Source: Cohaesibacter intestini
GTDB lineage: Bacteria; Pseudomonadota; Alphaproteobacteria; Rhizobiales; Cohaesibacteraceae
DNA: 64,000 bases
Direction: 5' to 3'
Assembly (NCBI RefSeq): GCF_003324485.1
Contig: NZ_QODK01000002.1
Coordinates: forward strand, 930,001 to 994,000
Shown here piece by piece: positions 1 through 10,178 of the stretch. A model generated the notes under the pieces. It saw only the letters and a list, made by a program, of their open reading frames with translations. It was not told where the DNA came from and made no database searches. The stretch's first letter is position 1. Every line of letters begins with the position of its first letter. The translations under genes and the position numbers were made by a program.

Positions 1-218
1 TTGAGACCAAAAACGGCGGAAGCCCGTTCCAAAGCAGACTGATTTCCACCACTGATGGTCGCGCCATACAGCGCCGTGACAGCCAGAAAGCCGATCGACA
101 GTCCCCAGCCGATGCCCTTGGGCAACCAGGTTTCTGCCATTGGAATGATGCGACGATAAAATGGCAGACGGCGCTGTTCATAAGCGAACGCGCGCGGAAC
201 CATCGAGTCCAACTGCAT
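1..218 (-). CDS. ftsQ: Cell division protein FtsQ, N-terminal part (runs off the window)
   Basis: FtsQ is the bitopic divisome protein that links FtsL/FtsB and the septal synthase in the inner membrane. The visible 72 codons begin MQLDSMVPRAFAYEQRR, with a basic cytoplasmic tail and then one membrane segment at about residues 31-55 (WLPKGIGWGLSIGFLAVTALYG). That is the expected FtsQ layout; the POTRA and beta domains lie beyond position 1. The gene follows ddl by 44 bases on the same strand, as in most dcw clusters. The ATG at 218 has no close ribosome binding site (AGAAAGGA lies about 20 bases upstream), and the frame stays open back to a TTG inside the end of ddl, so the start is uncertain. 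The identification rests on topology and position. Confidence 0.8.
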   Translation of the reverse strand, partial: MQLDSMVPRAFAYEQRRLPFYRRIIPMAETWLPKGIGWGLSIGFLAVTALYGATISGGNQSALERASAVFGL

Positions 219-262
219 CTTGGATGCAGACCCGCGGTCCTTTCTCTTCTTCCATTTTTCGA

Positions 263-1186
263 TCAACGCCCGCACGAAGCGTCCTCCACCATCCAGGTTA
301 CCAATTGTTCAAAATCGAAGCCGGCCTCTGCTGCCAATTCAGGAACAAGAGAAGTCGGTGTCATGCCGGGTTGGGTATTCACTTCCAGACAGATCAACTC
401 ACCATCCTCGCCAACGCTCTCGTCATAACGAAAATCGGCGCGGGAGATGCCTCGACAACCAAGCGCTTTATGCGCGGTTATGGTTAACGATTGTATATAT
501 TCGTAAACATTCGGTTTAAGAATTGCCGGTAAAATGTGAGAAGAGCCACCGGGCGCATATTTTGCGTCAAAATCGTAGAAGCTATTGTTGTTGGAAACGA
601 TGTCGATAACGTCAAGCGCCTTGTCGCCCATCGCAGCACAGGTCAATTCGCGACCGGCGATATAGCGCTCGACCATCACGATGTCACCATAGGGCCACTG
701 ATCGGAATAAAGCTCTTGCGGTGGATGTTCCTGCCCCTGCTTGACGATCAGCACGCCAAAGCTGGAGCCTTCACAAACGGGCTTGATGACATAAGGGGTC
801 GGCAAAGCATGCGCCTTGGCCGCTTCCAGCCGGTGCATCACCTTGGACTCAGCCACCGGGATACCCGCTGCACGCATGATATCTTTGGCTTTTTCCTTGT
901 TCATCGCCACAGAAGAGCCCATCACCCCGGAATGAGTATAGGGAATATCAAGAACCTCCAGCACGCCCTGAATGCAGCCATCCTCGCCGAATGGACCATG
1001 CAGGGCATTGAAGGCAACGTCTGGTTTGAGGTCAGCAAGAAGCTGTGCAATGTCCCGCTGAACATCGACCCGCGTCACCTTGAAACCGGCACTTTCGAGC
1101 GCGTCGGCGCAGGCAGCTCCGGAACTCAAAGACACAGGACGCTCGGAAGACCATCCCCCCATCAGCACTGCAACATGCTTGACCAT
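263..1186 (-). CDS. ddl: D-alanine--D-alanine ligase
   Basis: ATP-grasp ligase that makes the D-Ala-D-Ala dipeptide which MurF later adds to the peptidoglycan precursor in the cytoplasm. The 307 residues match the DdlB length. Seen motifs are the N-terminal MGGWSSERPVSLSSG, the dipeptide-site ALHGPFGEDGCIQG, the loop CEGSSFGV and the C-terminal metal/ATP site CLEVNTQPGMT. The ATG at 1186 is preceded by GGTGAAG. It lies between murB and ftsQ but is separated from murB by an intrinsic terminator at 1398-1425, so ddl-ftsQ probably has its own promoter in 1187-1397. Confidence 0.96.
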   Translation of the reverse strand: MVKHVAVLMGGWSSERPVSLSSGAACADALESAGFKVTRVDVQRDIAQLLADLKPDVAFNALHGPFGEDGCIQGVLEVLDIPYTHSGVMGSSVAMNKEKAKDIMRAAGIPVAESKVMHRLEAAKAHALPTPYVIKPVCEGSSFGVLIVKQGQEHPPQELYSDQWPYGDIVMVERYIAGRELTCAAMGDKALDVIDIVSNNNSFYDFDAKYAPGGSSHILPAILKPNVYEYIQSLTITAHKALGCRGISRADFRYDESVGEDGELICLEVNTQPGMTPTSLVPELAAEAGFDFEQLVTWMVEDASCGR

Positions 1187-1397
1187 TTCACTTCACCTTT
1201 CATGTCAGACCGCAAGTGCGCGGCACTTTTCCCGTCTGACAGCAACTTTTCATGCAAGCAGGACCGGAACATGGCGAGAATCGCAGGTCATGCAAATTGC
1301 ACGGCTTCCTCCCATTTATGGTTAAAAATACCTAACAAAGTATGAGCGACCGTCACCGCCGATGATCGAGTGCACATAAAGCAGACAGCAAAAACGC

Positions 1398-1425
1398 AAA
1401 AAGCCGCCCCGAAATACGGGGCGGC
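1398..1425 (-). terminator. Intrinsic terminator after murB
   Basis: Read on the minus strand, the 8 bp perfect stem GCCGCCCC/GGGGCGGC with a 7-base loop is followed at once by five T. It lies 46 bases past the murB stop and would end the mraZ-murB transcript before ddl. Confidence 0.85.
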
Positions 1426-1470
1426 CCATCCGAAAAGACAGTCTAAAAATATGTTGATGGCGTGCCTCGT

Positions 1471-2424
1471 CTATTCTGCAAGGAAAGGTTTCACCTCACC
1501 CCCCTCAACAAAGCGGCCAATGCGTTTGATTTCCCAATGCAGTTCAATGCCGGTCATCTCACGGACCTTGCCGCGCACCATTTCTCCCAGACGCTCAATG
1601 TCTTCTGCGGTGGCTGCGCCCGTATTGATCAGGAAGTTGGTGTGCTTGGGCGAGACTTGCGCCCCGCCAAGCTCAAAGCCCCGAAAGCCCGCGTCATCGA
1701 CCAGCTTCCAGGCGCTCATGCCATCGGGATTCTTAAAGGTCGACCCGCCGGTCCGTTCCTTGGTTGGCTGATTGTCCTCGCGATAGGCCGAAACCTCATC
1801 CATCTCGGCCTTCAGCGCAGTCGGATCCCCCGCTTCGCCCTGATAGGTAGCTTGGGTGAAAATAAAGTCAGCAGGTGCAGCACAGGAACGATAGGCATGA
1901 CCCAGATCAGCCGGGGTCAACACATGAATAGTGCCGTTGCGATCCACCGCCCGGGCCGAGATCAGCCGGTCCTTGGTCTCCGATCCGTGCGCCCCGGCAT
2001 TCATCCGCAAAGCACCACCAATCGCACCGGGTATCCCCTTGTAAAAGGCAAAGCCGGCAATGCCAGCTTTGGCCATCTGGGTTGCAAAGCGCATGTCCGG
2101 CATAGCGGCCCCGACACTGACCGTGTGATCACTGTTGATCACCACATCACTGAACGCTTTGCCAGAAAGGCGGATCACCACCCCTTCGACACCGCCATCA
2201 CGGACCAGCATGTTTGAGCCAAGACCGATCACCGTCACCGGCATCTCTTCTGGCAGGTTTTTCAGGAACAGCGCAAGATCGGCTTCATCCGCCGGATTGA
2301 AAAAGAGCTGAGCCGGTCCGCCAACACGGAACCATGTATAAGGCGCAATATCGAAATTGCTCTTGAGACGCCCGCGCAGTTTCGTTGTCCAGTCACCAAG
2401 ACCGGGCAGAAGATCTTCAAACAC
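1471..2424 (-). CDS. murB: UDP-N-acetylenolpyruvoylglucosamine reductase MurB
   Basis: FAD enzyme that reduces enolpyruvyl-UDP-GlcNAc to UDP-MurNAc with NADPH. FAD-site motifs FRVGGPAQLFF and GLGSNMLVRDGG, then GIPGAIGGALRMNAGA, and GGSTFKNP, which carries the serine that protonates the product, are all present. It is of the shorter type I form common in alphaproteobacteria. I chose the GTG at 2424 (317 residues) because it lies 4 bases after the murC TGA with GGGGAG just upstream. The frame is open further upstream inside murC, but that extension reads as unlike MurB. Confidence 0.95.
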   Translation of the reverse strand: MFEDLLPGLGDWTTKLRGRLKSNFDIAPYTWFRVGGPAQLFFNPADEADLALFLKNLPEEMPVTVIGLGSNMLVRDGGVEGVVIRLSGKAFSDVVINSDHTVSVGAAMPDMRFATQMAKAGIAGFAFYKGIPGAIGGALRMNAGAHGSETKDRLISARAVDRNGTIHVLTPADLGHAYRSCAAPADFIFTQATYQGEAGDPTALKAEMDEVSAYREDNQPTKERTGGSTFKNPDGMSAWKLVDDAGFRGFELGGAQVSPKHTNFLINTGAATAEDIERLGEMVRGKVREMTGIELHWEIKRIGRFVEGGEVKPFLAE

Positions 2425-2428
2425 GCGC

Positions 2429-3838
2429 TCACTCCCCGGCCAATGCTTTGAGCTGCCCCGGCAGGGCATTCGCCCATGCGGTGATGTTGCCAGCCCCGAG
2501 GCAGACCACATAATCTCCCGGCTCGGCCATATCACGGATGCGTTCTGCCAGAACCTCCGGCGCGCCCATCAAGGAGGCATGGCGATGACCGTGGCTCTTC
2601 AACCCAGTCACCAAAGCCTCGGCACTTGCGCCCTCAATCGGCTGTTCACCGGCTTCATAGACATCAGCCACCAACACACGATCAGCAACATTCAAACAGG
2701 TGCAGAAATCCTCGAAATGGTCGCGCAAGCGGCTATAGCGGTGCGGTTGCATCACGGCGATCACCTTGCCCTGACTGGCCTGACGGGCCGCCTGCATCAC
2801 CGCCGAAATCTCGACCGGGTGATGGGCATAATCGTCAATCACTTCGATGCCGTTCCAACTGCCTGTACGGGTAAAGCGCCGTTTGACGCCCCCAAAGCTC
2901 GACAGGCCTCGACGGATCGCCTCACCCGAAATACCCAATTGATGGGCAACCGCAATCGCGGCGGTGGCGTTTGCCACATTATGCTCGCCGGGCATCGGCA
3001 GGCTAAGGCCAGTAATTTCTTCGCTCGTTCCGGTCTGGCGATTGCTGATGACAATCGAGAAACGGCTGACGCCGCCTTCCGAGCGCAAATCCTTGTAACG
3101 CACATCGGCCTGCGGATTGGTGCCGTAAGTGACGATCCGGCGATCCTCAATCTGGCCGACCAGAGCCTGCACTTCCGGGTGATCAAGGCACATGGCCGCA
3201 AAGCCATAGAAAGGGACATTTTCGACAAAGGCGGTAAAGGCAGCCTTCACCGCGGCAAAGTCACCATAATGATCCAGATGCTCAGCGTCGATGTTGGTCA
3301 CCACCGCGATATCGGCGGGCAACTTGACGAAAGTGCCATCGGATTCGTCGGCCTCAACGACCATCCAGTCGCCCTCACCCATCCGCGCATTGGTGCCATA
3401 GGCATTGATGATCCCGCCATTGATCACGGTCGGGTCCATCCCGCCCGCATCCAGCAAGGCCGAGACCAGCGAGGTGGTCGTCGTTTTGCCGTGGGTGCCG
3501 CCAATCGCGATGGCTGATTTGAAGCGCATCAATTCGGCCAGCATTTCGGCCCGTCGGACCACAGGCAACAACCGTGCGCGCGCCTCGACCAACTCGGGAT
3601 TGTCCGCCTTGATTGCCGAAGACACCACGACGACTTCCGCATTGGCGATATTCTCCGCAGCATGGCCGATGGCCACCTGAATGCCCTTGTTCCGCAACCG
3701 CAACACATTGGCGCTTTCGGCAATGTCACTGCCCTGCACGGTATAGCCCAGCTTCACCAGCACCTCGGCAATGCCTGACATCCCGATCCCGCCAATCCCG
3801 ACAAAATGCACCGGGCCGATATTTTGAGGCATTTTCAT
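2429..3838 (-). CDS. murC: UDP-N-acetylmuramate--L-alanine ligase MurC
   Basis: Cytoplasmic Mur ligase adding L-Ala to UDP-MurNAc, the first amino acid of the stem peptide. The 469 residues show the N-terminal Rossmann motif [16 protein letters not shown], the Mur ligase P-loop [11 protein letters not shown] near residue 112, EADESDGTF, the central [11 protein letters not shown] and the C-terminal [10 protein letters not shown]. Its ATG overlaps the murG TGA (ATGA), so translation is coupled. Confidence 0.97.
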   Translation of the reverse strand: MKMPQNIGPVHFVGIGGIGMSGIAEVLVKLGYTVQGSDIAESANVLRLRNKGIQVAIGHAAENIANAEVVVVSSAIKADNPELVEARARLLPVVRRAEMLAELMRFKSAIAIGGTHGKTTTTSLVSALLDAGGMDPTVINGGIINAYGTNARMGEGDWMVVEADESDGTFVKLPADIAVVTNIDAEHLDHYGDFAAVKAAFTAFVENVPFYGFAAMCLDHPEVQALVGQIEDRRIVTYGTNPQADVRYKDLRSEGGVSRFSIVISNRQTGTSEEITGLSLPMPGEHNVANATAAIAVAHQLGISGEAIRRGLSSFGGVKRRFTRTGSWNGIEVIDDYAHHPVEISAVMQAARQASQGKVIAVMQPHRYSRLRDHFEDFCTCLNVADRVLVADVYEAGEQPIEGASAEALVTGLKSHGHRHASLMGAPEVLAERIRDMAEPGDYVVCLGAGNITAWANALPGQLKALAGE

Positions 3839-4941
3839 TTGGCAACTCCTGTTGTCTCGGCCACGCTCGCGACAAGATCAGCCAGTCGGTCGGCAGCATC
3901 CAGCTTGCCTTCCTTGCGCGCAGCCTCGGCTGCTGCGTTCAGCTTGTCGGGATGGGCAAAAAGTTCTTCCAGCAAATCAGAAATATCATTGGGGCGAAGG
4001 CCGCGCTGTTCCATCATCCAGGCACCGCCCACCTTGACGAGCACGGAGGCATTGGCTTTCTGGTCCTGATCAAGCGCGCCGGGCAACGGCACAAGGATTG
4101 ACGGGCGGCCAATCGCCGCCAACTCGCCAACCGATGACGCCCCTGAGCGGCAAATGACCAGATGGGCCTTGGCGATTTTTTGCGGCATGTCAGCAAAGAA
4201 AGGCGCAAGCTCAGCATCCAGTCCCAGCTCGCGATAGCCAACCTTGACCTTCAACAGATCCTCAGGTCGACATTGCTGCACCAGCTTGATCCGGGCGCGC
4301 ATATCCTGCGGCAACCGGCCCAAGGCACCGGGCATATATTCCGAGAAAAACCGCGCCCCTTGCGAGCCACCAAACACCACCAACCGGATTTCGCTATCAG
4401 CGCTCAGCGGCGCATAGGGCAATTTAGCGGCTTCCTCGACCATCGGCCGCACCGGATTGCCGGTCAGCGTGGTCTTGGCCTCCAGCCCTTCGGCCCCTTT
4501 GAGGATCGGGAAGCTCGCAGCAATTGCTTTGGCGCCCTTGGCCAGCATCCGGTTGGCGCGGCCCATCACGCCATTCTGCTCATGCAGGCAGCTTGGCACC
4601 CCGAGGCTTTTCGCCGCCAACATTGGCGGCACGGTCGGATAGCCTCCAAAGCCAACGACCACATCAGGCTTCAACTGCTTGATCACCTTGCGAGCGGCCA
4701 CAAACCCCTTGATCAGTTTGAACACGGCCTTGGCCAGGGCAATCGGATTTTTCACTGACGGGGTCGCTGACGGGATGATCAGAATGCTCTCGGCTGGGAA
4801 ATCATGCCCATATTGGGTCGCCCGGCCATCGGTTGCCAAATGCACGTTCCAACCCCGCGCAATCAGTGCATGCGCGAGCGCCTGGGCTGGAAACAAGTGC
4901 CCACCCGTGCCACCGGCGGTCAACAAAGCGACTTTTGCCAT
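3835..4941 (-). CDS. murG: UDP-GlcNAc:lipid I glycosyltransferase MurG
   Basis: Peripheral inner-membrane GT28 enzyme that turns lipid I into lipid II. The N-terminal GTGGHLFPA glycine loop, the H-EQN segment [14 protein letters not shown], the second glycine loop [12 protein letters not shown] and the donor-site segment [15 protein letters not shown] are visible; 368 residues is normal. The ATG at 4941 follows an in-frame TTG at 4944; I chose the ATG. It lies 59 bases after ftsW and overlaps murC by four bases. Confidence 0.97.
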   Translation of the reverse strand: MAKVALLTAGGTGGHLFPAQALAHALIARGWNVHLATDGRATQYGHDFPAESILIIPSATPSVKNPIALAKAVFKLIKGFVAARKVIKQLKPDVVVGFGGYPTVPPMLAAKSLGVPSCLHEQNGVMGRANRMLAKGAKAIAASFPILKGAEGLEAKTTLTGNPVRPMVEEAAKLPYAPLSADSEIRLVVFGGSQGARFFSEYMPGALGRLPQDMRARIKLVQQCRPEDLLKVKVGYRELGLDAELAPFFADMPQKIAKAHLVICRSGASSVGELAAIGRPSILVPLPGALDQDQKANASVLVKVGGAWMMEQRGLRPNDISDLLEELFAHPDKLNAAAEAARKEGKLDAADRLADLVASVAETTGVAK

Positions 4942-5000
4942 CAATTCTACCCCATCGGGTTTCTGTTACTGCGCGGATCGTTGCCAGGTCTGCGCGTCCG

Positions 5001-6140
5001 TCACTTTTGTGACTGATAAAACTGCGACTGCTCCAGTCCCACTTCAGGCCGCCGCCTTGTCAGGGCCAGCAAGAAGCCCATGGCAATCGCGACCGAGAGC
5101 AGCGATGAGCCACCATAGGAAATGAATGGCAGCGTCATACCCTTGGCAGGCAGCAACTGCAAGTTCACCGCGATGTTAATCACCGCTTGCAGACCAAACA
5201 ACAGCGCCAGACCGGAAATGGCCAGCCTTTTGAACAAATCCTGCGTTTTCAGCGCCATCGACAGCGATCGCAACACCACGAAAAGATAGGCGCTGACCAG
5301 CAACAGGCAAACAATGATGCCAAACTCTTCAGCCAGCACAGCGAAAATAAAGTCCGTATGACTGTCGGGCAGGATTCTTTTGACCATGCCTTCGCCGGGT
5401 CCGGTGCCAAGCCAGCCACCGCGCACGATCGAGTCCATCGCCGTATCCACCTGAAAGGTGTCGCCGGTTTCCGGATCCAGAAAGCGATTGATACGGCCGG
5501 TGACGTGAGGCACGAAAAAATAGGCCATGGTCAATCCGCCGACCCCAAGCCCGGCCAATAGGAAAATCCAGAAAAGCGGCATCCCCGCCATGAAGAACAA
5601 GCCGCCCCAGACCGAGGCCAACAGCACGGTCTGGCCGATATCGGGCTGGGCCACCAGCAACACCACGGACACCATGAACAGCACAATCGAGAACAGATTG
5701 CCCGGAATTTCGGGCCGCCGGTCATTCTCGGCAAACAGCCATGCCGCAAGCACCACAAAGGATGGTTTCAAAAACTCCGAGGGCTGCAGCGAAAAGCCCA
5801 GAATGGTGATCCAGCGCTGAGACCCCTTGGCGGAAAAGCCGATAAACAGGGTCATCACCATGCCCACCAACGATGCGATCAGCAAAGCCAAGGCAACACG
5901 TCGGATGGTGCGCGGATCAAGGAATGTCATGCCGATCATCAGGGTCAGGGCAATGGGAATAAAGAAGGCATGTCGCTTGACGAAGTGAAAACTGTCGAGC
6001 CCCAGACGCTCTGCCACGGGCGGACTCGCCGCCATCGACAGGATGAGACCGGAAAACAGGATCAGGATCAACACCAGCAGCATGGGTCGATCAATCGTCC
6101 ACCACCATTCGGTCAGAAGATTTTTCCGCGTCCGCCGCAT
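5001..6140 (-). CDS. ftsW: Septal SEDS glycosyltransferase FtsW
   Basis: SEDS-family lipid II polymerase of the divisome, working with the FtsI transpeptidase encoded in the same cluster. The 379 residues are strongly hydrophobic with about ten membrane segments. The family signature near the C-terminus, LPFISYGGSSLLSVAIAMG, is present, as are the extracellular-loop residues around LGTGPGEG and LPDSHTDFIFAVLAEEFG. The start codon shares one base with the murD stop codon. Confidence 0.96.
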   Translation of the reverse strand: MRRTRKNLLTEWWWTIDRPMLLVLILILFSGLILSMAASPPVAERLGLDSFHFVKRHAFFIPIALTLMIGMTFLDPRTIRRVALALLIASLVGMVMTLFIGFSAKGSQRWITILGFSLQPSEFLKPSFVVLAAWLFAENDRRPEIPGNLFSIVLFMVSVVLLVAQPDIGQTVLLASVWGGLFFMAGMPLFWIFLLAGLGVGGLTMAYFFVPHVTGRINRFLDPETGDTFQVDTAMDSIVRGGWLGTGPGEGMVKRILPDSHTDFIFAVLAEEFGIIVCLLLVSAYLFVVLRSLSMALKTQDLFKRLAISGLALLFGLQAVINIAVNLQLLPAKGMTLPFISYGGSSLLSVAIAMGFLLALTRRRPEVGLEQSQFYQSQK

Positions 6141-7567
6141 TATGCCTGTCCACCTCTGGCATGGTCGGGATCGACCGGCACGCTGCCGGTTTCGAGATAG
6201 GTCACCACCGCCTGACGGAACTGATCCCCCCGGACCATGAAGTTCGGGAATTGATCAAAGCTGGCACAGGCCGGAGACAGCAAAATGGCCACCTCGCCCG
6301 CACCATCATGGTCCGTTTTGGCCACAACAATGGCCTTTTCCAACGCGATATCCATATGCTCACACCGGCTGAAGGCGACATTGTGGCGCGCCAAGGTCTC
6401 GGCAAAGAGATCCGTTGCTTCGCCGATCAGATAGGCATGATCGACCCGCGGGAAATAATCAATCAGACTTTCGATGCCGCCATCCTTGGCCTTGCCTCCA
6501 AGGATCCAGTGGACATGCTTGAAGGCGGCCAGAGCGCGGGCTGCCGCATCCGCATTGGTGGCCTTGGAATCATTGATGAAGACCAGCCGTCCCTCGACAC
6601 CCACTTCTTCCATCCGATGGGCAAGCCCCCCAAAAGATATCAACGCACGGGACAGGGACGCCGGCGTGATATCAAATTGACGGGCAATCGCCACAGCCGC
6701 CGCCGCATTCTGGGCATTGTGGGTGCCACGCAGGGCGCGCGCCTGATCCAGATTGAACAGGAAGTCCCCTTCCATGCTTTGCAGGATGCCATCGGGCGCC
6801 GCCATCATGGCACGTTCATTGCCAAAGCCGGAGATGGTCACCACAGGCTTGCCCTTGAGGCGCATATTGGAAGCCACATTGGCAGTCAGCCGATCATCCA
6901 GCCCAACGACGGCGAGGTCGGAACTCGTGATCATCCGCGCCTTGATCCGGGCATAATTGAGCAAATCTCCATGACGATCGAGATGATCCGCCGAGACATT
7001 GAGCAACAAGCCGATAGAGGGATTGATCGTTGGTGCCAGATCGATCTGGTAGGAGGACACCTCAATCACATAAACCCGGTCCGGCGACAAGGGCTCAAGC
7101 GCCAGAATGGGCGTGCCGATATTGCCCCCCATCTGCACATCAAGCCCGGCATCACCAAGCAAATGGCTCACAAGCGCCGTTGTCGTTGATTTGCCATTGG
7201 TGCCGGTGATGGCAATGAAAGGGCAATCAATACCCAAGGCCCGGCGCTGACGACAGAACAGCTCCACGTCACCAATCACCTCAACGCCAGCCTGCTGAGC
7301 CAGCTTGACGCTCCAATGGGGTTCGGGGTGGGTCAGGGGTACACCGGGGGCCAACACCAGTGCGGCAAAGCCGGTCCAGTCCGCCTTGCGCAGGTCCTTG
7401 ACGCTCACACCCTCAATCGCAGACGCCTTGGCACAACTTGCCGCATTGTCATCATAGGCAATCACCTGCGCACCGCCCGCCACCAATGCCTCAAGGGTCG
7501 CCAGACCACTGCCTCCAAGCCCGAATACCGCAATCGTTTCATCCTTGAAAATGGTAACCGGGATCAT
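6140..7567 (-). CDS. murD: UDP-N-acetylmuramoylalanine--D-glutamate ligase MurD
   Basis: Mur ligase adding D-Glu to UDP-MurNAc-L-Ala. The 475 residues show FGLGGSGLATLEAL at the UMAG-binding end, the P-loop AITGTNGKSTTTALV near residue 120, LNVSADHLDRHG and INDSKATNADAAARAL. It lies between mraY and ftsW. A hairpin at 7615-7636 separates it from mraY. Confidence 0.96.
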   Translation of the reverse strand: MIPVTIFKDETIAVFGLGGSGLATLEALVAGGAQVIAYDDNAASCAKASAIEGVSVKDLRKADWTGFAALVLAPGVPLTHPEPHWSVKLAQQAGVEVIGDVELFCRQRRALGIDCPFIAITGTNGKSTTTALVSHLLGDAGLDVQMGGNIGTPILALEPLSPDRVYVIEVSSYQIDLAPTINPSIGLLLNVSADHLDRHGDLLNYARIKARMITSSDLAVVGLDDRLTANVASNMRLKGKPVVTISGFGNERAMMAAPDGILQSMEGDFLFNLDQARALRGTHNAQNAAAAVAIARQFDITPASLSRALISFGGLAHRMEEVGVEGRLVFINDSKATNADAAARALAAFKHVHWILGGKAKDGGIESLIDYFPRVDHAYLIGEATDLFAETLARHNVAFSRCEHMDIALEKAIVVAKTDHDGAGEVAILLSPACASFDQFPNFMVRGDQFRQAVVTYLETGSVPVDPDHARGGQA

Positions 7568-7614
7568 GACACTGTTGCCTTGCTGAAAGCTGAAAGGATG
7601 GGAAAGCCAGAAAA

Positions 7615-7636
7615 GCCGGGCACAGCAGTGCCCGGC
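7615..7636 (-). terminator. Terminator-like hairpin between mraY and murD
   Basis: The 9 bp perfect stem GCCGGGCAC/GTGCCCGGC with a 4-base loop is followed on the minus strand by only four T (TTTTC). It sits in the 76-base gap between two co-directional essential genes, so it is more likely a partial attenuator or mRNA-stabilising element than a full stop. Confidence 0.5.
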
Positions 7637-7643
7637 ATAGAGA

Positions 7644-8729
7644 TTAGCGCAGTTTGAGGGTGGCCAGACCGATCAGGGCAAGCACCACCGCAATGATCCA
7701 GAAGCGGATCACCACCTGTGGCTCGGTCCAGCCTTTATGTTCGAAATGGTGATGGATTGGTGCCATCCGGAAGACCCGTTTGCCAGTCAGTTTGAAGGAG
7801 GCGACCTGAATGATCACCGACACGGCTTCGAGCACAAACAGACCGCCGACAATCGCCAGCACCAACTCATGCTTGGTAGCAACCGAAATCGACCCCAGCA
7901 TGCCGCCCAACGCCAGAGAGCCGGTATCCCCCATGAAGATCGCAGCAGGCGGCGCATTGAACCACAGAAATCCCAGCCCCGCGCCGACCATCGCGCCACA
8001 CAAAACCAGCAGCTCACCGGTTCCGGGAACATAATGGATCTGCAAATAATCAGCGAAAATCTCGTTACCAGACAGATAGGCGATCAGACCAAAGGTCGCT
8101 GTTGCAATCATTACCGGCACAATCGCCAACCCATCGAGCCCATCGGTCAGATTGACCGCATTGCCTGCCCCGACAATCACGAACAGACCAAACGGCACGA
8201 AGAACCAGCCTAGATCAAGCAAAATGTCCTTGAAAAAGGGGAACGTCACCGAGGTGGTGAAAGATGTTTCGCCCAGCTGCGCCACGGCGAAGCAGGCCAT
8301 GCCCGCAATCACGGCCTCAATCGACAGGCGCATGCGACCTGAAAAGCCTTTGTGAGACGAACGGGAGACCTTCAGGAAATCATCGTAAAAGCCAATAAGG
8401 CCAAAGCCGACGGTGACAAACAGCACAATCCAGACGTAGGGATTGGCCAGATTGGCCCACAACAAAGTCGCCGAGATCAGACCACTCAGAATCATCAAGC
8501 CCCCCATGGTTGGGGTGCCTTTCTTGGTCAGAAGGTGGCTTTCCGGCCCGTCTTCGCGGATCGGTTGGCCCTTGCCCTGACGCATCCGAAGAGCATTGAT
8601 AATCATCGGCCCAAACAGAAACACCATCAGCAGAGCGGTGATGATCGCGCCCGCGGTTCGAAAGGTGAGATATCGGAAAACGTTCAATCCCGAGATTTGA
8701 TCCGAAAATTCAACAAGATACATCAGCAT
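7644..8729 (-). CDS. mraY: Phospho-MurNAc-pentapeptide transferase MraY
   Basis: Integral membrane enzyme that moves phospho-MurNAc-pentapeptide from UDP onto undecaprenyl phosphate to make lipid I. Ten membrane segments, the Mg-site motif GFYDDFLK, the second aspartate region [26 protein letters not shown] and the histidine motif [13 protein letters not shown] are all seen. The 361 residues are normal. Two in-frame ATG codons (8729 and 8723) share the AGAAAGG upstream; the first is used here. Confidence 0.97.
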   Translation of the reverse strand: MLMYLVEFSDQISGLNVFRYLTFRTAGAIITALLMVFLFGPMIINALRMRQGKGQPIREDGPESHLLTKKGTPTMGGLMILSGLISATLLWANLANPYVWIVLFVTVGFGLIGFYDDFLKVSRSSHKGFSGRMRLSIEAVIAGMACFAVAQLGETSFTTSVTFPFFKDILLDLGWFFVPFGLFVIVGAGNAVNLTDGLDGLAIVPVMIATATFGLIAYLSGNEIFADYLQIHYVPGTGELLVLCGAMVGAGLGFLWFNAPPAAIFMGDTGSLALGGMLGSISVATKHELVLAIVGGLFVLEAVSVIIQVASFKLTGKRVFRMAPIHHHFEHKGWTEPQVVIRFWIIAVVLALIGLATLKLR

Positions 8730-8774
8730 CTGGGTATCTGGCCTTTCTGAAACGCAGCCTGTCCTTTGACGGGC

Positions 8775-10178
8775 CTATTGTTTGAACTCTTCAAGCAATG
8801 ACTGAACAATCGGCCCCATCCGGGATCCCAATGATCCCTTGACCATGACCGCGTCACCATCCCGCAGCGCTTCGCACAACGGGGCGACAAGATCAGCAGA
8901 GCTATTAGCATAAATGCCCCGCAGTTCAACAGGGGCAATTTCCCATAGGTGAGCCATCATCGGCCCGCAGAGATAGAGCCGATCGATGCCCGCCGACTGG
9001 ATGGCTGGCAAAAGCGCAGCATGCATCTCTGCGCTCTCTTCACCCAGTTCCAACATGTCCCCAAGAACGGCGATTTTCCGCCCCTTGGTCTCTGAAAGAC
9101 CAAGAGTCGCCAGAGCTGCAGCAACAGAAGACGGATTGGCATTGTAGCTTTCATCAATCAACGAAACTGTGCCGCCGCGCACGGCAAGATTATGGCGTTC
9201 ACCACGCCCCTTGCTCGCCCCATGGGTCCCAAGCGCCAGACAAGCAGCCTCGACATCCCCACCAGCAAGGCGCACCAAGCCAAGCACGGCCAAGGCATTC
9301 ATCGCCAGATGCTCCCCCGCCGCTGCCACATGGCAGGACACAGGCTCACCGAACAAAGACAAAGTCAGATCCGAGCCATCGGCCTGCAAATCAAGTGCTT
9401 CCAGGCGGATATCCGCATGGGCGGCACGTCCGAAATGATGGATATGGGCAATGCCGAGATCCTTGGCGGTATCGGTCAAATAGCCATCAAACGCATTGTC
9501 GGCATTGAGCAACACCGCACCGCCTTCGACCACACCTTCAAAGATTTCAGCCTTTGCTGCGGCGATCTCGTCAATCGAATTGAAATTCCCGATATGAGCG
9601 GCAACAATCGTGGTGATCGCCGCAAGGTGCGGTTTCACCATGTCGATCAGGGTGCGGATCTCACCGGGATGGTTCATCCCGACTTCAAAAATGCCAAATT
9701 CTGCATCCTCAGGCATCCGCGCCAAGGTCAGCGGCACGCCCCAATGATTGTTGAAGGACGCATTGGCTGCATGCAGCCGGCCACTTGGTGCCAAAGCCGC
9801 GCGCAAGGCATCCTTGGTGCTGGTCTTGCCCACGCTGCCGGTGATGGCAATCACCTTGCCTTTCATCCGCGCCCGCGCCGCACGACCAAGACGCTCCAGC
9901 GCCTTCAAAACATCGTCGACAAACACCACCCGCTCGCCAATGTCGGCAAAGTCAGCCCGCTGAGCCTCATCCAGCACCACCACAGCAGCGCCTGCTTCCA
10001 AGGCGGTCCGTGCAAAGGCATGGCCGTCAAACTGGTCGCCCTTGATGGCAAAGAAGGCATCGCCTTCACCAATCGTTCGGCTGTCGATGGAAATACCGGT
10101 CACATCCTTGATGCCTCCCGGCTGGGAGACCGGAGAGACTGCCGCAACAAAGGCCTCAGTCGTCCAGAGAACACTCAT
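8775..10178 (-). CDS. murF: UDP-MurNAc-tripeptide:D-Ala-D-Ala ligase MurF
   Basis: Last cytoplasmic Mur ligase; adds D-Ala-D-Ala to UDP-MurNAc-tripeptide. The 467 residues show SIDSRTIGEGDAFFAIKG, the P-loop AITGSVGKTSTKDAL near residue 112, EVGMNHPGEI, IDESYNANPSS and VLGDMLELGEES. The start overlaps the murE stop by four bases. Confidence 0.97.
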   Translation of the reverse strand: MSVLWTTEAFVAAVSPVSQPGGIKDVTGISIDSRTIGEGDAFFAIKGDQFDGHAFARTALEAGAAVVVLDEAQRADFADIGERVVFVDDVLKALERLGRAARARMKGKVIAITGSVGKTSTKDALRAALAPSGRLHAANASFNNHWGVPLTLARMPEDAEFGIFEVGMNHPGEIRTLIDMVKPHLAAITTIVAAHIGNFNSIDEIAAAKAEIFEGVVEGGAVLLNADNAFDGYLTDTAKDLGIAHIHHFGRAAHADIRLEALDLQADGSDLTLSLFGEPVSCHVAAAGEHLAMNALAVLGLVRLAGGDVEAACLALGTHGASKGRGERHNLAVRGGTVSLIDESYNANPSSVAAALATLGLSETKGRKIAVLGDMLELGEESAEMHAALLPAIQSAGIDRLYLCGPMMAHLWEIAPVELRGIYANSSADLVAPLCEALRDGDAVMVKGSLGSRMGPIVQSLLEEFKQ